Positions 9,963 through 20,885 of a DNA stretch of 64,000 nt are shown piece after piece (positions within the stretch are counted from its first letter, which is position 1; each line of letters starts with the position of its first letter). The stretch is from Microdochium bolleyi (taxonomy: Eukaryota; Ascomycota; Sordariomycetes; Xylariales; Microdochiaceae). The notes beneath the pieces were generated by a model. That model worked only from the letters and a program-made list of their open reading frames with translations, was not told where the DNA came from and made no database searches. Made by a program: the position numbers and the translations under genes. The stretch spans positions 57,024-121,023 of the forward strand of contig KQ964276.1 of the NCBI GenBank assembly GCA_001566295.1. The letters run 5' to 3'.

Positions 9963-11756
9963 ATGGCCGACACGATCGTGCGCCGCGCCAAGTGGTGGCA
10001 CATCCAATGGTTTTCCGACGATGACACGCCCGAAGAGAGGAAATGGATCCTCAAGCTCGACCTCCTCGTCGTCCCGTTCTCCATCCTGGCCTACTGGGTC
10101 AAGTACATTGACCAGGCCAATCTGAGTACGTTCGAGATCATACTTCACCGCACCTCGCGACCTCGCGACCAGTCGCTAACCGTGCATCTCTCGGCGATCC
10201 AGACAACGCCTACGTCGCTGGCATGAAGGAGGAAATGGGGTTCTATGGCAACGAGCTCGTGCAGCTTCAGACCATGTACACCGTGGGGGCGGTTGTGGGG
10301 ATGATCCCATTCCTCTTCCTCTTCACCTACATCCCGATGCATTGGACAATCCCCGCCATGGATATCCTTTGGGGATTATTCACACTGCTGCAATATCGAG
10401 CAAACTCGTTTGGTGAGATGGCAGCGTACCGCTTCCTCATCGGGTTCTTCGAGGTATGAGAGCAGTTTTCATGACCCCGACCTTGAAACGCTAGGGCCTC
10501 GCACAAATACAACAAATTGGCTGACGAAGAACAACAGGCTGCATTTTTCCCCGCCATGCATTTCTTATTCGGTAAGGAATCCCAGACTTGGTTCCTTTGT
10601 GGGGGTGCGCTCTGGGCGCTTTGCAGTCATGACTTGCTAACATGACCGAAATGCAATCTACAGGCTCCTGGTATCGCGGACACGAAATCGCTCGACGAGG
10701 CGGCCTCTTCTACGTCGGTCTCAATCTCGGCTCCCTCACTGCAGGTCTCATCGCCTCGGGTACCTCTGCGCGCCTGGAAGGTGTCGCCGGCCTGGCCGGG
10801 TGGAGGTGGATGTATATCATTTGTGCGCTGATTACGTTCCCCGTCGGGGTCCTCGGATACTTCGTGATCCCTGGCACCCTCGACCAGCCCAACCGCTGGG
10901 TCCTGAACGACACCGACCTCGCCGTGGCCAAGAAGCGACTCGACCGTGGAGGCCACGCGACCAAGGGCAAGTTCAAGCTCGGCCATATCAAGCGGATCCT
11001 CGCCAGTCCTCATTTCTGGGTCGTCGTTCTCGTTGACGTCCTGTTCTGGAACGCCGGCATCCAGAAGAGCACCGGTGCCTTCCTGCTCTGGGTCAAGAGC
11101 CTGCAGAGATACTCTCCGTCAGCTATCAACGAGCTCGGAAGTATCGCCCCGGCCGTCGGTATCTTCCTCAACATCATTGTCTGTTTCTCATCAGATCTCC
11201 TCTGGGGACCCGCGTGGGCCATCACCTTCGCTTCCGTCATGAACGCCATCAGCCTCATCATCCTCGTGATCTGGAAAGTGCCCGAGGCCGCTTTGTGGTT
11301 CGCCTTCTCGGGCATGTACTGGTCCTCGTCGCTGTCGAGCGTGCTGCACGGCTGGGTCAACACGATCCTACGCGACTCGCCAGAGGAAAGGTCCTTCACG
11401 CTCGTGCTCATCACCATCATCGCGCAGTCGTCGACGGCATGGACGCCGCTGCTGACCTTCCCGACCGTCGAGGCCCCGCGGTATCCCAAGGGGTACTCGT
11501 TCTGTCTCGGCTGTGCGGTGGCGCTCATTGCAGCTACCCATGTATTGAATGTGTACATCAAGAGGAAGGAGTAAGCACCAGGAAAAGCCCATGCCAAGAT
11601 ACTCTCGAGAAACTGCTAACAAATGCTCCTAGATCCTTCAAAGCCCAGGATTCCGAACGGCTCAGTCAAACATCATCGAGCATAGACGGCACGGTGTCTG
11701 CTGTGCCAGATAGTCCCAAGGGTGCAGTGACGAGAAGTGCGGAGGTCAAAGCATGA
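9963..11756 (+). CDS. MFS permease of the Dal5/allantoate-pantothenate family (anion:cation symporter type)
   Basis: Five exons: 9963-10125, 10203-10453, 10538-10571 (a 34-bp micro-exon), 10664-11570, 11633-11756, giving 492 aa. All junctions have GT/AG signals and CTAAC-like branch sites and keep the frame. The N-terminus (LDLLVVPFSILAYWVKYIDQANLNNAYVAG) is the hallmark of the fungal Dal5/Liz1/Seo1 family: an Asp-led first helix followed by the YxDxxNLxNAY-like loop. RGHEIARRGG and GWRWMYIICALI are also typical. About 12 membrane helices are predicted. The last exon codes a Ser-rich cytoplasmic tail; if it is not spliced, translation would stop at 11571-11573. These carriers take up carboxylates, ureides or vitamins by proton symport. 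Pairing with the divergent FAD hydroxylase suggests an aromatic acid, which is inference. Confidence 0.88.
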
Positions 11757-13258
11757 AGACGGGAGTGTTGCCAATCTGTCGCACGAGCTTTGGAAGCAGG
11801 GCCAAGAACTCTCCTGTGTCCGGAGTGAGACCCCCCACCAATGCACAAGGAGGCGCAGATAACGATGTGAAGTCGCTTCAATCAATAGATACCGTGATGG
11901 CCAAGTCCGAGATCTGCACGCTGCTTGCCTCATCAGAATAGGGGTAGTCTTGTCTTTTGTTACTTCGGTGCCCCCCGGCTCGCTCGTGCTACCTGGCGGT
12001 AGTCATTCCCACTGGCTAGCTGTTGTACTATCTATTTCCAGTCGAGCACACAGACATAGGAAGAGGCCGAGGAGAGCGGGCCGGGAGTGGGAGGACCCCT
12101 GCCCAGACATGTTTCCTCGTGGCTTGGCAGTGGCACAAGCTCTGCCCGAGGACCTTTTGCGTCAGGCTGGGCGGCGAAACACTTGAGCTTATCTCGAGGT
12201 CCTTGCACACGGCCCAGCCAGAATCTATGCATGTGATATTTCACACTAGGCGATAGAGTATTGATTAGATACCAGAGTAGAACGGGGCAACAGCTAGTAT
12301 GGCATTTGCTACCGCTATTGAGGATTGAGGTTCTTTTAGTGCACACCACCAAGCCGACCGGCCCCTGAAGCCGACAGTTAGCAAGTTGGTGATAATGGCC
12401 TCGCTCCTCTCTCTCCGCTCGTCACTCGCCCTCCAATGCACTTTTCTGTCCCTGGTATGCATCTGAGATGCGCCGCACGGACTTGTCGAGTTTCGCGTTT
12501 CACCTTCGAGATGCGGCGGCTATATTTAACTCCTTCGGCAGACCCCGGCCCGCTGGTGCTAATTCAGTGGAGTCCCATCACTGATGGACCTCCGTGGCGG
12601 ACCATCACGAAACAAGAGGCAGACCCGCCCAGGCGATACACTCTTATCACCTCTGGACGATCTGCACCCGGGCGGCTGCCGTGTCAGGCATATGGGTCAG
12701 ACTTTGTTATCATCGCTCGCGTTTCGAGCCGCGGTTCCACAGCAGCTAGCCACCAGAAACGCCAAAGTCAGCCAAGGGTCAGTGTCCCCCAACTACCGCC
12801 ATGGCGAGACATGGATATCCCTTGAGCCTCATCCGAAGGTCTTGGCGTGCCATTTCCCATGTTTGATCCACTGCCAGGCTGTCGGGCCTGCAGCGGCAGG
12901 ACATCCGGTGGCTATTTCGAGTCTGGTGTAGATCTGGTTTGGGGACGCGGTGAGGCCTTGCTCCGGCAGAGTCCAGATCGACCGCTTGGACACACCGTGC
13001 AGACCCCGGTAGTGACAGACTCACCTTCGCCTGACAGCTCCATGGTGAGCTACGGGATCATTATAAAGATAGTGACCTTCTCCCGCCATGATCAACATAT
13101 CTCTCATCCATCATCGCACAACAGCACCATCAAGCCACACTACAACCAGAACAACACCACAATTACCTCTACTTCGTCAACCACATCGCCCGAACCCTCA
13201 GCCCTCCCCAGCCGCCACCATTACATCCTTCATCCACATCTTTTTCATCACCCTCAAA
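11757..13258. other. Intergenic, 1.5 kb
   Basis: No supported gene. TATA-like TATAAAG at 13062-13068 precedes the small gene at 13259. The open frames in 12,400-12,950 have no domain or splice context. Confidence 0.5.
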
Positions 13259-13641
13259 ATGACTACCAACTCCTTCGGAACCTCCATGCCCCACCTCGGC
13301 TACACACAGCCCAAGTGCGCTCCCTTCCGGTGCCCCAAGGTCGCCACGCGGATGAACGCTGCCACCTCCATCTTCACCGCCGCAGGTGCAGGACTTGGTG
13401 AGTTCTCCCAAGACAGCCACTCCTCTCTGCATCCATCTACACCTTGCTAACATCGCGCTTTTGTTACTCTCCAGTCGCCTATGGTGCCACACCCAAGACT
13501 CCCCGCCGGGAGTCGATCGGCCAGCAGCACTACGCTGCCAGCGGCACTTCGAGCGGCAGCAGCAGCAGTGCTCAAGGCTCGCACGGCTATCTCTCTGACC
13601 TCCCTGGCGGCGGGCAGACCTACAGCAACGGCCGTAACTGA
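13259..13641 (+). CDS. Small protein of unknown function, 101 aa
   Basis: Two exons, 13259-13397 and 13475-13641, joined through a 77-bp intron (GTGAGT donor, CTCCAG acceptor, CTAAC branch site). The predicted product has an N-terminal half with two Cys (QPKCAPFRCPK), a short Ala/Gly stretch (NAATSIFTAAGAGLVAYGA) that could be a weak membrane or mitochondrial segment, and a Ser/Gly-rich tail ending YSNGRN. There is a pyrimidine/CA-rich leader and a TATA box about 195 bp upstream. I do not recognise the family. The good splice signals and continuous frame argue that it is real. Confidence 0.6.
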
Positions 13642-14374
13642 GTCAGACACGAAGATCAGCACGTCATTTCACCACAACAACTAGAGGCGCACATTGGACA
13701 GCATTTTCAGGGGGGCTGCATCAGGATGCAGCTTCACAAAGCAGAACAGGGGAACGATTTCGAGAAACACGCAAGCGACATCGGCGTTATGAACATTAGG
13801 CATTCGCATATCAGCATCATCACAGTCGTTTTCGGAAAAGGGCCTGGGCACGGCGCATATTTGGTTTATTGAATTCACATCGGACACGAATCAGGGGCAC
13901 CGGGCACGGTGCAGGATCTACGCGGACTAGAGGAACTGAATCGTCCTACAACATTCTTTACGACATTGTGATCAGATTATAGCAAGCAAGCGACTCGTTA
14001 GCATACTTCATTCAAATGACATATCCACCTCTGAATGCATGGGCAAAAACAGGCATGGCGAGATATATCGGACTTCAATCGTATGCAATATGTCAGGGAG
14101 GCAGCACTGACCCCAATTCGAGGTCTAGGATGCTAGATGCCTGCCGCCACCACGACCTCGGCTCTCGGCTGCGGGGTCAAGGTTGGGGAAAGCTACTCTC
14201 ATAGCCTGGGCGTCCTGACATTATTTATTCTCTTCTTCGACGAATTGAGAGTGCATGTATCAGGAACGCGAAGGTGCTTGATACGGTCGGCGAGCCGCAA
14301 CAAACCGATCTCACTCCTCTTCAATCAACACTTGACGTGTACTTCCAATAACCATCACCAGAATCACCACCGCC
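13642..14374. other. Intergenic
   Basis: 3' flank of the 101-aa gene and promoter of the thiolase gene. The CA-rich leader CAATAACCATCACC ends just before the ATG at 14375. No gene is seen. Confidence 0.5.
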
Positions 14375-15820
14375 ATGGCTCCGAAGGAAAAGATCGCGAC
14401 ATACGTCCTCGGCGTCGGGCTCACCGAGTTCATCAAGCCCCGCGGGCAGCGCGACTATCCCGAGCTCGGGTACGAAGCCGGCCTCAAGGCCCTGCTGGAC
14501 GCGCAGATCAGCTACGACGACGTCGAGACGGGCATCGCGTGCTTCTGCTACGGCGACTCGACGTGCGGCCAGCGCGTCTTCTACCAGTTCGGCATGACGG
14601 GGATCCCCATCCTCAACACGACCAACGCGTGCGCCACGGGGTCCAGCGGGCTGTACCTCGCGCGGACCATGATCCAGTCGGGCGCCATCGACGTCGCGCT
14701 CGTCATCGGCTGGGAGAAGATGAAGCCCGGCGCCATCACGAGCGTGTGGGACGACCGGGCCCGGTCGACGGAGCGTCACATGAAGATGCTCAAGGAGGTC
14801 AATGGGGAGCACCCGGGGGCGCTGAACGCGCAGTACTTTGGCGCCGCGGGGAGGGAGTACATGGAGAAGTAGGCCATTCTTTCCTGTTCAACTCATTGAC
14901 CAGTATCCGGGTGGCGGAACATTGACGTCCATCACAGGTACGGCGCAGAAGCCTCCGACTTCGCTGAAATTGGACGCGTCAGCCACGAGCACTCGCAGCG
15001 CAACCCTTACGCGCAGTTCCGCCAGGAGTACACGCTCGACGAGGTCGCCAACTCGCCCATGATCTTCGCGCCGCTCACAAAACTGCAGTGCAGCCCGACG
15101 AGCGACGGTGCGGGCGCTGCGGTGATAGTGTCGCAGAAGTTTCTCGACAGCCGGCCGCACCTCAAGTCTCAGGCGGTCCTGATGGCGGGCCAAGGCTTCA
15201 CGACGGACTCGCCGCGGACGTACTCACGCAGCGCGATGGACCTTGTGGGCTACGACATGACGCAGCGCGCGGTGAAAGCCGCGATGCAAGAAGCGCAGGT
15301 GACACCGGCGTATGTCAGGGTGTGCGAGCTGCACGACTGCTTCTCGGCCAACGAGCTCGTCTTGCTCGAGAGCCTGGGGTTCTGCGAGGTCGGCAAGGCC
15401 CACGAGATGGTCCGCGCAGGGGACATCACGTACGGCGGGAAAGTGGTGATTAACCCTTCCGGGGGATTGATATCAAAGGGTCACCCGCTCGGCGCGACCG
15501 GCCTGGCGCAGTGTGCAGAGCTGTGCTGGCAGCTGCGCGGGTGGGCGAACAACCGTCTCGTGAAAGGGAGCAAGGTTGCGCTGCAGCACAATCTGGGCCT
15601 CGGCGGCGCGACTGTCGTGACGGTGTATAAGCGCGCTGATGGACAGGGAAATGTCGAGGTACCAAGCAGTGAGATTGCGAGGACGAGCTGGCTGGGGTAT
15701 AACCCGGCCATCGAAGCGAGGAGTGTCTCTGAGAGAGATGCTGCCAGAGTGCGCAGCAAGAAGAGCAGCAGTGAGTGGGCACTTGGCGAGGCGCAGAAGA
15801 AGCTGACAGCTAGACTGTGA
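14375..15820 (+). CDS. SCP2-type (sterol carrier) thiolase, predicted peroxisomal
   Basis: Two exons, 14375-14868 and 14938-15820 (69-bp intron, GTAGGC donor, CACAG acceptor), give 458 aa. The N-terminal thiolase half carries TTNACATGSSG with the nucleophilic Cys; the C-terminal half carries CELHDCFSANE (the HDCF box of SCP2 thiolases) and NPSGGLISKGHPLGATG. It is full length for the SCP2/SCPx thiolase branch and lacks a fused SCP2 lipid-binding domain. The last three residues, ARL, fit the peroxisomal PTS1 consensus. The family cleaves 3-oxoacyl-CoA, including branched or bulky chains, with CoA. It lies on the same strand as the downstream DAD-like cupin, so the two may act on aromatic side chains, but this is not shown by the sequence. 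Confidence 0.88.
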
Positions 15821-16825
15821 GAGTGAGTTGTGTGGCAACGCACATCCTTGCGGCTGGGTATCGACCGGACTATATCGTGACCTGGCTCACTACTCCTTGA
15901 TGTTGTGGTCGTCTCTGCCATGAAGAATGCATTCAGTGAGAGATGGCGGTGTTAGCTGCGCCTGCCACGGGCTATTCATCGAGGAGATGGAATCCCAACA
16001 CTTTGGTCATCGCATGCTCGAATATACCATTATGGGCAGCTTACTTGGCGTTAACCTGCGGAATGAACGACCGTATCCCGGCATGGACCCGACCTTTCGA
16101 GATTAGGTTTGCCTACCAGTGCCACGTTAAAGCACGTCAGACTTGCCGCTGAAGGCCACCGATCTATGGGATTGGGTTGGCAAATGCGAGCACGTGGCAA
16201 GCGAAAACGCGGCGATCTGCACAACCGCGGGGCGCAACGTTGGGCACTGACAACGACAGAGACGATGTCCAGCACACACAGCCCAGCCAAGAGCGCGTTT
16301 CGGCTGACCACGCTGTGCAGATCCAGCGGCATTTCTCCGGGGCAGCCCTGCAAGGAGGGACTCTTTAATGGATATCGCCTCAGCGCGATTGGCCCGGGGC
16401 CAGGCGGTCAGCACACCCTGGATTCGAGCCTGCATATAGCCGCACCTCTCCAATGCGGATCTTGGTCGAGTCCAGCCTAGGCCATCTGCCTCTCACGAGT
16501 CGCGTTACATAACAACCCCTGGACTTCCAACCAACCGCACATCCAACGGTTGTCTGCACGGAGTATTCCGCCTGGGGGCTACGCGAGACGGGGCGAGCAT
16601 GAGGGGTAATGCACCTGGAGATGCTGACTTGGTGGAATCTGCGCCTGCCATCCTTGTCTGCTGCCCAAACCTTCGCCAGAAGTTGAGCCCCTGAAACGGG
16701 CTTCCCCTCATTGCGATGGCTCTGTATAAAATGCACTCTTTGTTCTGCCCACTCAAGAGAATCTCTCCTTTCCCCTGATCGGAACTACTTCGATACACCA
16801 TTACCACATCGCACATTCTTCCAAA
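15821..16825. other. Intergenic, 1 kb; promoter of the cupin gene
   Basis: TATAAAA at 16725-16731 lies about 95 bp before the ATG at 16826. No gene is supported. Confidence 0.5.
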
Positions 16826-17508
16826 ATGTCTCCCGCAGCGATCGACGACCTCACCCAGGCCGCCTCGGCGCTTAAGATCGCCCAGGCCAAAGCCGCAGAG
16901 GCCGTCAAGGCCGGCACCCTGCGCGACGGCTCCATCCTGAACGAGAAGGAGAAGGCGGAGCTCGAGTTCACAGACAAGAAGAGCTCCCCGGATGTGTACA
17001 TCAACGGGGACAAGGACACACTCTGGCACCCTTGGGTCGGCACGCTCGAGCTTCGGCCCCTGCGCTTCGAGACGCGCTCGGGCATCTTCGTCATCGGCCT
17101 GCGGACGCCTGTCGATGCGTGGCTCGGCAAGCACCGCCACAGGGGCGTCGTGACGGCTGTGACGATCTCGGGAAACTGGGGCTACAGCGAGTAAGTTGAT
17201 GTCTATTCACCCCATGATCTCTAATCTTGTTTTCCCATCTCGACCAAAGCTGATAGCCAATCTTCTTGCTGTACAGGTACGACTGGATCGCCAAGCCCGG
17301 CGACTATGTTGTCGAGAACCCCGGCACGATCCACACACTCTTCATGGGCGCCGGCTCCGAGGTCGTCTTCACGCTCAACGGCAGCCTCGAGTTCCTCAAC
17401 GACGACGACAGCCTGCGCGAGACGATGGACATCTTCAGCTTCGCGAAAATGTACTACGACCACTGCAAGGAGAAGGGCATCGAGCCAAATGAGAAGTTGT
17501 GGTACTAG
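16826..17508 (+). CDS. Cupin dioxygenase-like protein (2,4'-dihydroxyacetophenone dioxygenase / ChrR-like)
   Basis: Two exons, 16826-17190 and 17277-17508 (86-bp intron, GTAAGT donor, GTACAG acceptor), give 198 aa. After a helical N-terminus (Ala/Lys/Glu-rich, about residues 1-50), a single cupin domain reads WHPWVGTLELRPLRF, GKHRHRGVVTAVTISGNWGY (the HxH of cupin motif 1), YDWIAKPGDYVVENPGTIHTL (motif 2 His) and FTLNGSLEFLNDDDS. This layout matches the small cupins annotated as 2,4'-dihydroxyacetophenone dioxygenase, a non-haem Fe(II) enzyme cleaving the C-C bond of a hydroxyacetophenone to 4-hydroxybenzoate and formate. The metal-ligand pattern supports a metal-binding cupin. The exact substrate is inference. 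Confidence 0.8.
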
Positions 17509-17867
17509 AGGAGGCTCTATGAGATGGGACGGCTTGATAGCTGCCACTACAACTAATCCAAAAAAAAAATTGCATGCACGTGGCAACCGTTTTGTGAAAT
17601 CGACCTCGTTTGTGATTGACTTGAATCGTTTCTCGTAAGCGCCAATCGTGATCCGGCTTGCTGTCCAGTGGTAAGCGGGGTTCGCGGAGTTGTTGCGACA
17701 TAACCCCTGCAATGCGATAACAGGGTCTAGAGTCGCTGCAGCTCAGCACATCATGCCAGATCCTGCGTCGGCTTACCTCTTCGTCCGCTTGGCCTCACAG
17801 TCCTGATCTCGACCGGGACCCCAACAACTGGTTCAGAAGCGTGGTTCGTGCCGCGGCTGTTTATACC
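17509..17867. other. Intergenic
   Basis: Between the cupin stop and the HET gene. A run of nine A lies at about 17561-17569. The HET frame is open upstream to another ATG at 17841. Confidence 0.5.
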
Positions 17868-20800
17868 ATGCGACTCCTCCAACGTCTGGACCACTCCTTT
17901 GTTCTGCGGGAGTACTCGAATGATGTCCCACCCTACGGTATCCTGTCCCACATGTGGGGAGACGACGAGATCGACTACCAAGACATCCAAAACAATACTG
18001 CCCATGCCAAAAAGGGTTTCAACAAGCTCATGTTCTGTTGGCGGCAGGCTCACGAAGATGGCCTCGCGCACTTCTGGGTCGATACCTGCTGCATCGACAG
18101 GACCAGCAGTTCAGAGCTATCGGAAGCGATCAATTCCATGTTCCGCTGGTACCAGAATGCCGCCCAGTGCTACGTCTATCTTTCCGACGTGTCTCTCAAA
18201 GGAAGCACGGAGGGTGGCGGTGCGGTATCGCAGGCATCGGCCCTCGCAGCGAGCCGTTGGTTCACACGCACCTGGACACTGGTCGAGCTCATAGCGCCTG
18301 CTCATGTCAAGTTCTACGACCATCAGTGCCAGCTCATCGGGGATAAGGACTCTCTGCAGACCACCATTCAGTCGAAGACGGGCATACCGGCAAAGGTTCT
18401 TTCGAAAACAAAGTCCCTGAGTACTTACTCCGTTGAGCAAAGGTTGGATTGGGCCAAAGGGCGCCGCGCGACCCGCCCAGAGGACGAGTCGTATGCACTC
18501 CTGGGCCTTTTTGATATCCAGATTCCAATCATCTATGGCGAGGGAAGCGATTATGCTCGCCGTCGGCTGCGGACAGCAATACGAACAGCCGCCGAGAAGG
18601 CGAGAGAGACACCGACGAATGCCGAGCGGCCGCCGCCTGTGAAACGGCACCCGAAACAGCTTCCGACTTCTTTATACACAGGAACACTACCTCCGGGCAA
18701 GATTCGTATCTTGACGCTCCAGCAGGGCATCTTCCATGAGCCTCTCGAAGCCCGGATGGATGAATTCGACATCGACGGGGCGCCAGCCTACAATGCGTTG
18801 AGCTACACCTGGGGACAGGAACCTCCCATTCACAGAACTCTCGTCAATGGTCTGGTATTTAATATCCGACCAAACCTTTGGTCAGCGCTGCAGAGAATTC
18901 GACTTCGGACAGGCAGCATTCAGCTATGGGTCGACTCGATGTGCATCAACCAGGAAGACGAGCGGGAGCGCAGCACCCAGGTCAGGAACATGGCAGCCAT
19001 CTATCGCAATGCCAGTAGCGTCTTGATATGGCTGGGCGAAGACGATCTCAACAGCCAGGTTGCCATGGAGTTTGTCCCGAAGGTCATCGACAGGAAGTTC
19101 GTGTGGGACGAGAAGTGGTGGCAGCGCTTTGAATTTCGAGCACTGGCTGGACTCTTAGATCGACCATGGTTTCGTCGGGGTTGGGTCGTGCAGGAGGCAG
19201 CGTCATCATCCAACTCGACCATCTACTGCGGCACAAGCCAAGTGCATATGGACCAGTTCTCGACCGCTGTGTATCTCGCCCGGGCTAGGTATGGCTCAGC
19301 AGCGATGAACCACCACAAAGATATGCACACGGGCATCATACGAAACTTCCGGGATTCCGCGGCCGTCCGACTACTCGACATCGTCGAAGAGGTGTTCCGT
19401 AGGAAAAAGAATGGCTCGCTCGTGCGCCTGATGACGCTCGAGACGCTGGTCGTCGATATCGGAACCTACATGCAGACTGGAGACCAGCGAGACACCATCT
19501 ACTCCTTTGTCAATCTTGCCAACAACGCCATCGCGGTTTCTGGCGCCGACGAGTCCAACGACCTTCAGTACATCCAGCCAGACTACCGGAAGACTCTGAC
19601 GCAGGTGTACGTGGACTTTGTGCTTCATTGCTGTGCCAGCGGCTCTCTGGACATCATTTGCAGACCATGGGCGCCTGTAGCGACCCTCAGCCAGGAAACG
19701 ATACTCAAGCTGTCGACAGAAGGTACCACAGTCAGTACAAGATCCCAGCCCAGCTGGGTGGTCAGCCGAGACAGTCTCCCTTTCGGCGATCCATCCGTCC
19801 AGGAGCAGGGGCACCGCCTCAACGGCGTACCACTCATCGGGACAAGTCAGAAGCGGAGGTACAGAGCCCACAGGAATACAAAGTGTCTGGTCGCGGTCGC
19901 TGGTGCAAAATTCGGAGACGGCGTGCTCTGCATCAAGGGCTCCATCATCGGGCAGATCACGAAGCTCTCCACCCGCATGGCCGACTCGATCATCACGAGG
20001 GACTGTCTGGAGCTCCTCGGTACGGTTGTGCGCAATCAGAACTCCGGCCTCCCAAGCTTCCCCGATGCCATGTGGCGCACGCTGTGTGCGGACAGAGACG
20101 AGAGGGGCGATCGGGCTCCTACCTCCTTCCGGATGGCGTTCACATACCTGCTGCTTCACGCGCTCGAGAGCAGCACGACGTACCTTGAGAACAACAGCTC
20201 CCTCGATGACGTATTGTCGATTCCGCCTCAACGGTCGTCAATCGAGGAGCCAGCATCATACAGTATGACTTCGAGCGGGTGGAGCAGGAAGACCACACGA
20301 GACACAGCCGACAATGAAGAGGGGACGAACCTATTGCAGCACATGTCCAGTATCGACGTCGAAGAGGTGTTGGAGTCGCAGCAGGCAGAGCACATCCGAG
20401 ACTTCCTGCTCGCGGCACGCAACGTCCTGTGCAACCGCCGGACATTCCAATGCCAACGCTTGAAGGCAGCATCAAGCACGGTCCCAAGTTCTGACAACAA
20501 CGATGCGAACGACGAACAGCCGCTCGACCCGCAGGACTCGACAAAGCCAGTAGACGCAGAGCTACACAGGGAAACAGCGCAAGACGGGGAAGGAGAGAGA
20601 CCACCGGACGAACACGTCGGATCTCGGGGAACGGCAGGCCCAGAGCACGAAGAGGAGGACGACCACGTCTTTGTCGGTCTGGCGCCGCAGCGCGCGAAGG
20701 CAAGGGACGTCATATGCATCCTCCACGGCTGCAGTGTTCCTGTCGTGCTGCGGCAATCCCGGACCGCGCACAAGCGTAGCATCTGGAAGCTTGTCGGCGA

Positions 20801-20885
20801 GGCGTATGTATACGGCGCCATGGACGGCGAGATTGTGGCCGAGGGGAATCACCCGGAGCCGACTTACAATTTCTATATCGAGTAG
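17868..20885 (+). CDS. Heterokaryon-incompatibility protein with two HET domains
   Basis: Single exon, 1005 aa from the ATG at 17868 (the usual MRLL start of HET-E-like proteins); an in-frame ATG at 17841 would add nine residues. The first HET domain is about residues 1-230: PPYGILSHMWGDDE (23-34), FWVDTCCIDR (69-78), SEAINSMFRWY, RWFTRTWTLVELIAP (130-144) and RPEDESYALLGLF. The second starts near residue 280 and is of HET-6 type: YNALSYTWGQE (308-318), LWVDSMCINQEDERERSTQVRNM, ASSVLIWLGE and RPWFRRGWVVQEAA, ending with the typical HET-6 tail (GCSVPVVLR...GEAYVYGAMDGEI). The linker between about 235 and 275 is basic and Pro-rich. HET domains trigger programmed cell death on allorecognition. 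Most HET proteins carry one copy; here two different subtypes are fused without an intron. Confidence 0.88.
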   Translation: MRLLQRLDHSFVLREYSNDVPPYGILSHMWGDDEIDYQDIQNNTAHAKKGFNKLMFCWRQAHEDGLAHFWVDTCCIDRTSSSELSEAINSMFRWYQNAAQCYVYLSDVSLKGSTEGGGAVSQASALAASRWFTRTWTLVELIAPAHVKFYDHQCQLIGDKDSLQTTIQSKTGIPAKVLSKTKSLSTYSVEQRLDWAKGRRATRPEDESYALLGLFDIQIPIIYGEGSDYARRRLRTAIRTAAEKARETPTNAERPPPVKRHPKQLPTSLYTGTLPPGKIRILTLQQGIFHEPLEARMDEFDIDGAPAYNALSYTWGQEPPIHRTLVNGLVFNIRPNLWSALQRIRLRTGSIQLWVDSMCINQEDERERSTQVRNMAAIYRNASSVLIWLGEDDLNSQVAMEFVPKVIDRKFVWDEKWWQRFEFRALAGLLDRPWFRRGWVVQEAASSSNSTIYCGTSQVHMDQFSTAVYLARARYGSAAMNHHKDMHTGIIRNFRDSAAVRLLDIVEEVFRRKKNGSLVRLMTLETLVVDIGTYMQTGDQRDTIYSFVNLANNAIAVSGADESNDLQYIQPDYRKTLTQVYVDFVLHCCASGSLDIICRPWAPVATLSQETILKLSTEGTTVSTRSQPSWVVSRDSLPFGDPSVQEQGHRLNGVPLIGTSQKRRYRAHRNTKCLVAVAGAKFGDGVLCIKGSIIGQITKLSTRMADSIITRDCLELLGTVVRNQNSGLPSFPDAMWRTLCADRDERGDRAPTSFRMAFTYLLLHALESSTTYLENNSSLDDVLSIPPQRSSIEEPASYSMTSSGWSRKTTRDTADNEEGTNLLQHMSSIDVEEVLESQQAEHIRDFLLAARNVLCNRRTFQCQRLKAASSTVPSSDNNDANDEQPLDPQDSTKPVDAELHRETAQDGEGERPPDEHVGSRGTAGPEHEEEDDHVFVGLAPQRAKARDVICILHGCSVPVVLRQSRTAHKRSIWKLVGEAYVYGAMDGEIVAEGNHPEPTYNFYIE

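Noticed and set aside
12436..12931. Overlapping plus-strand frames of 115-129 codons
   Set aside because: No domain, no convincing start context or introns, and several frames compete.
16410..16445. GGCTCGAATCC on the minus strand, resembling a tRNA T-loop
   Set aside because: The T-loop lacks the invariant TTC and no D-arm or acceptor stem is found nearby.
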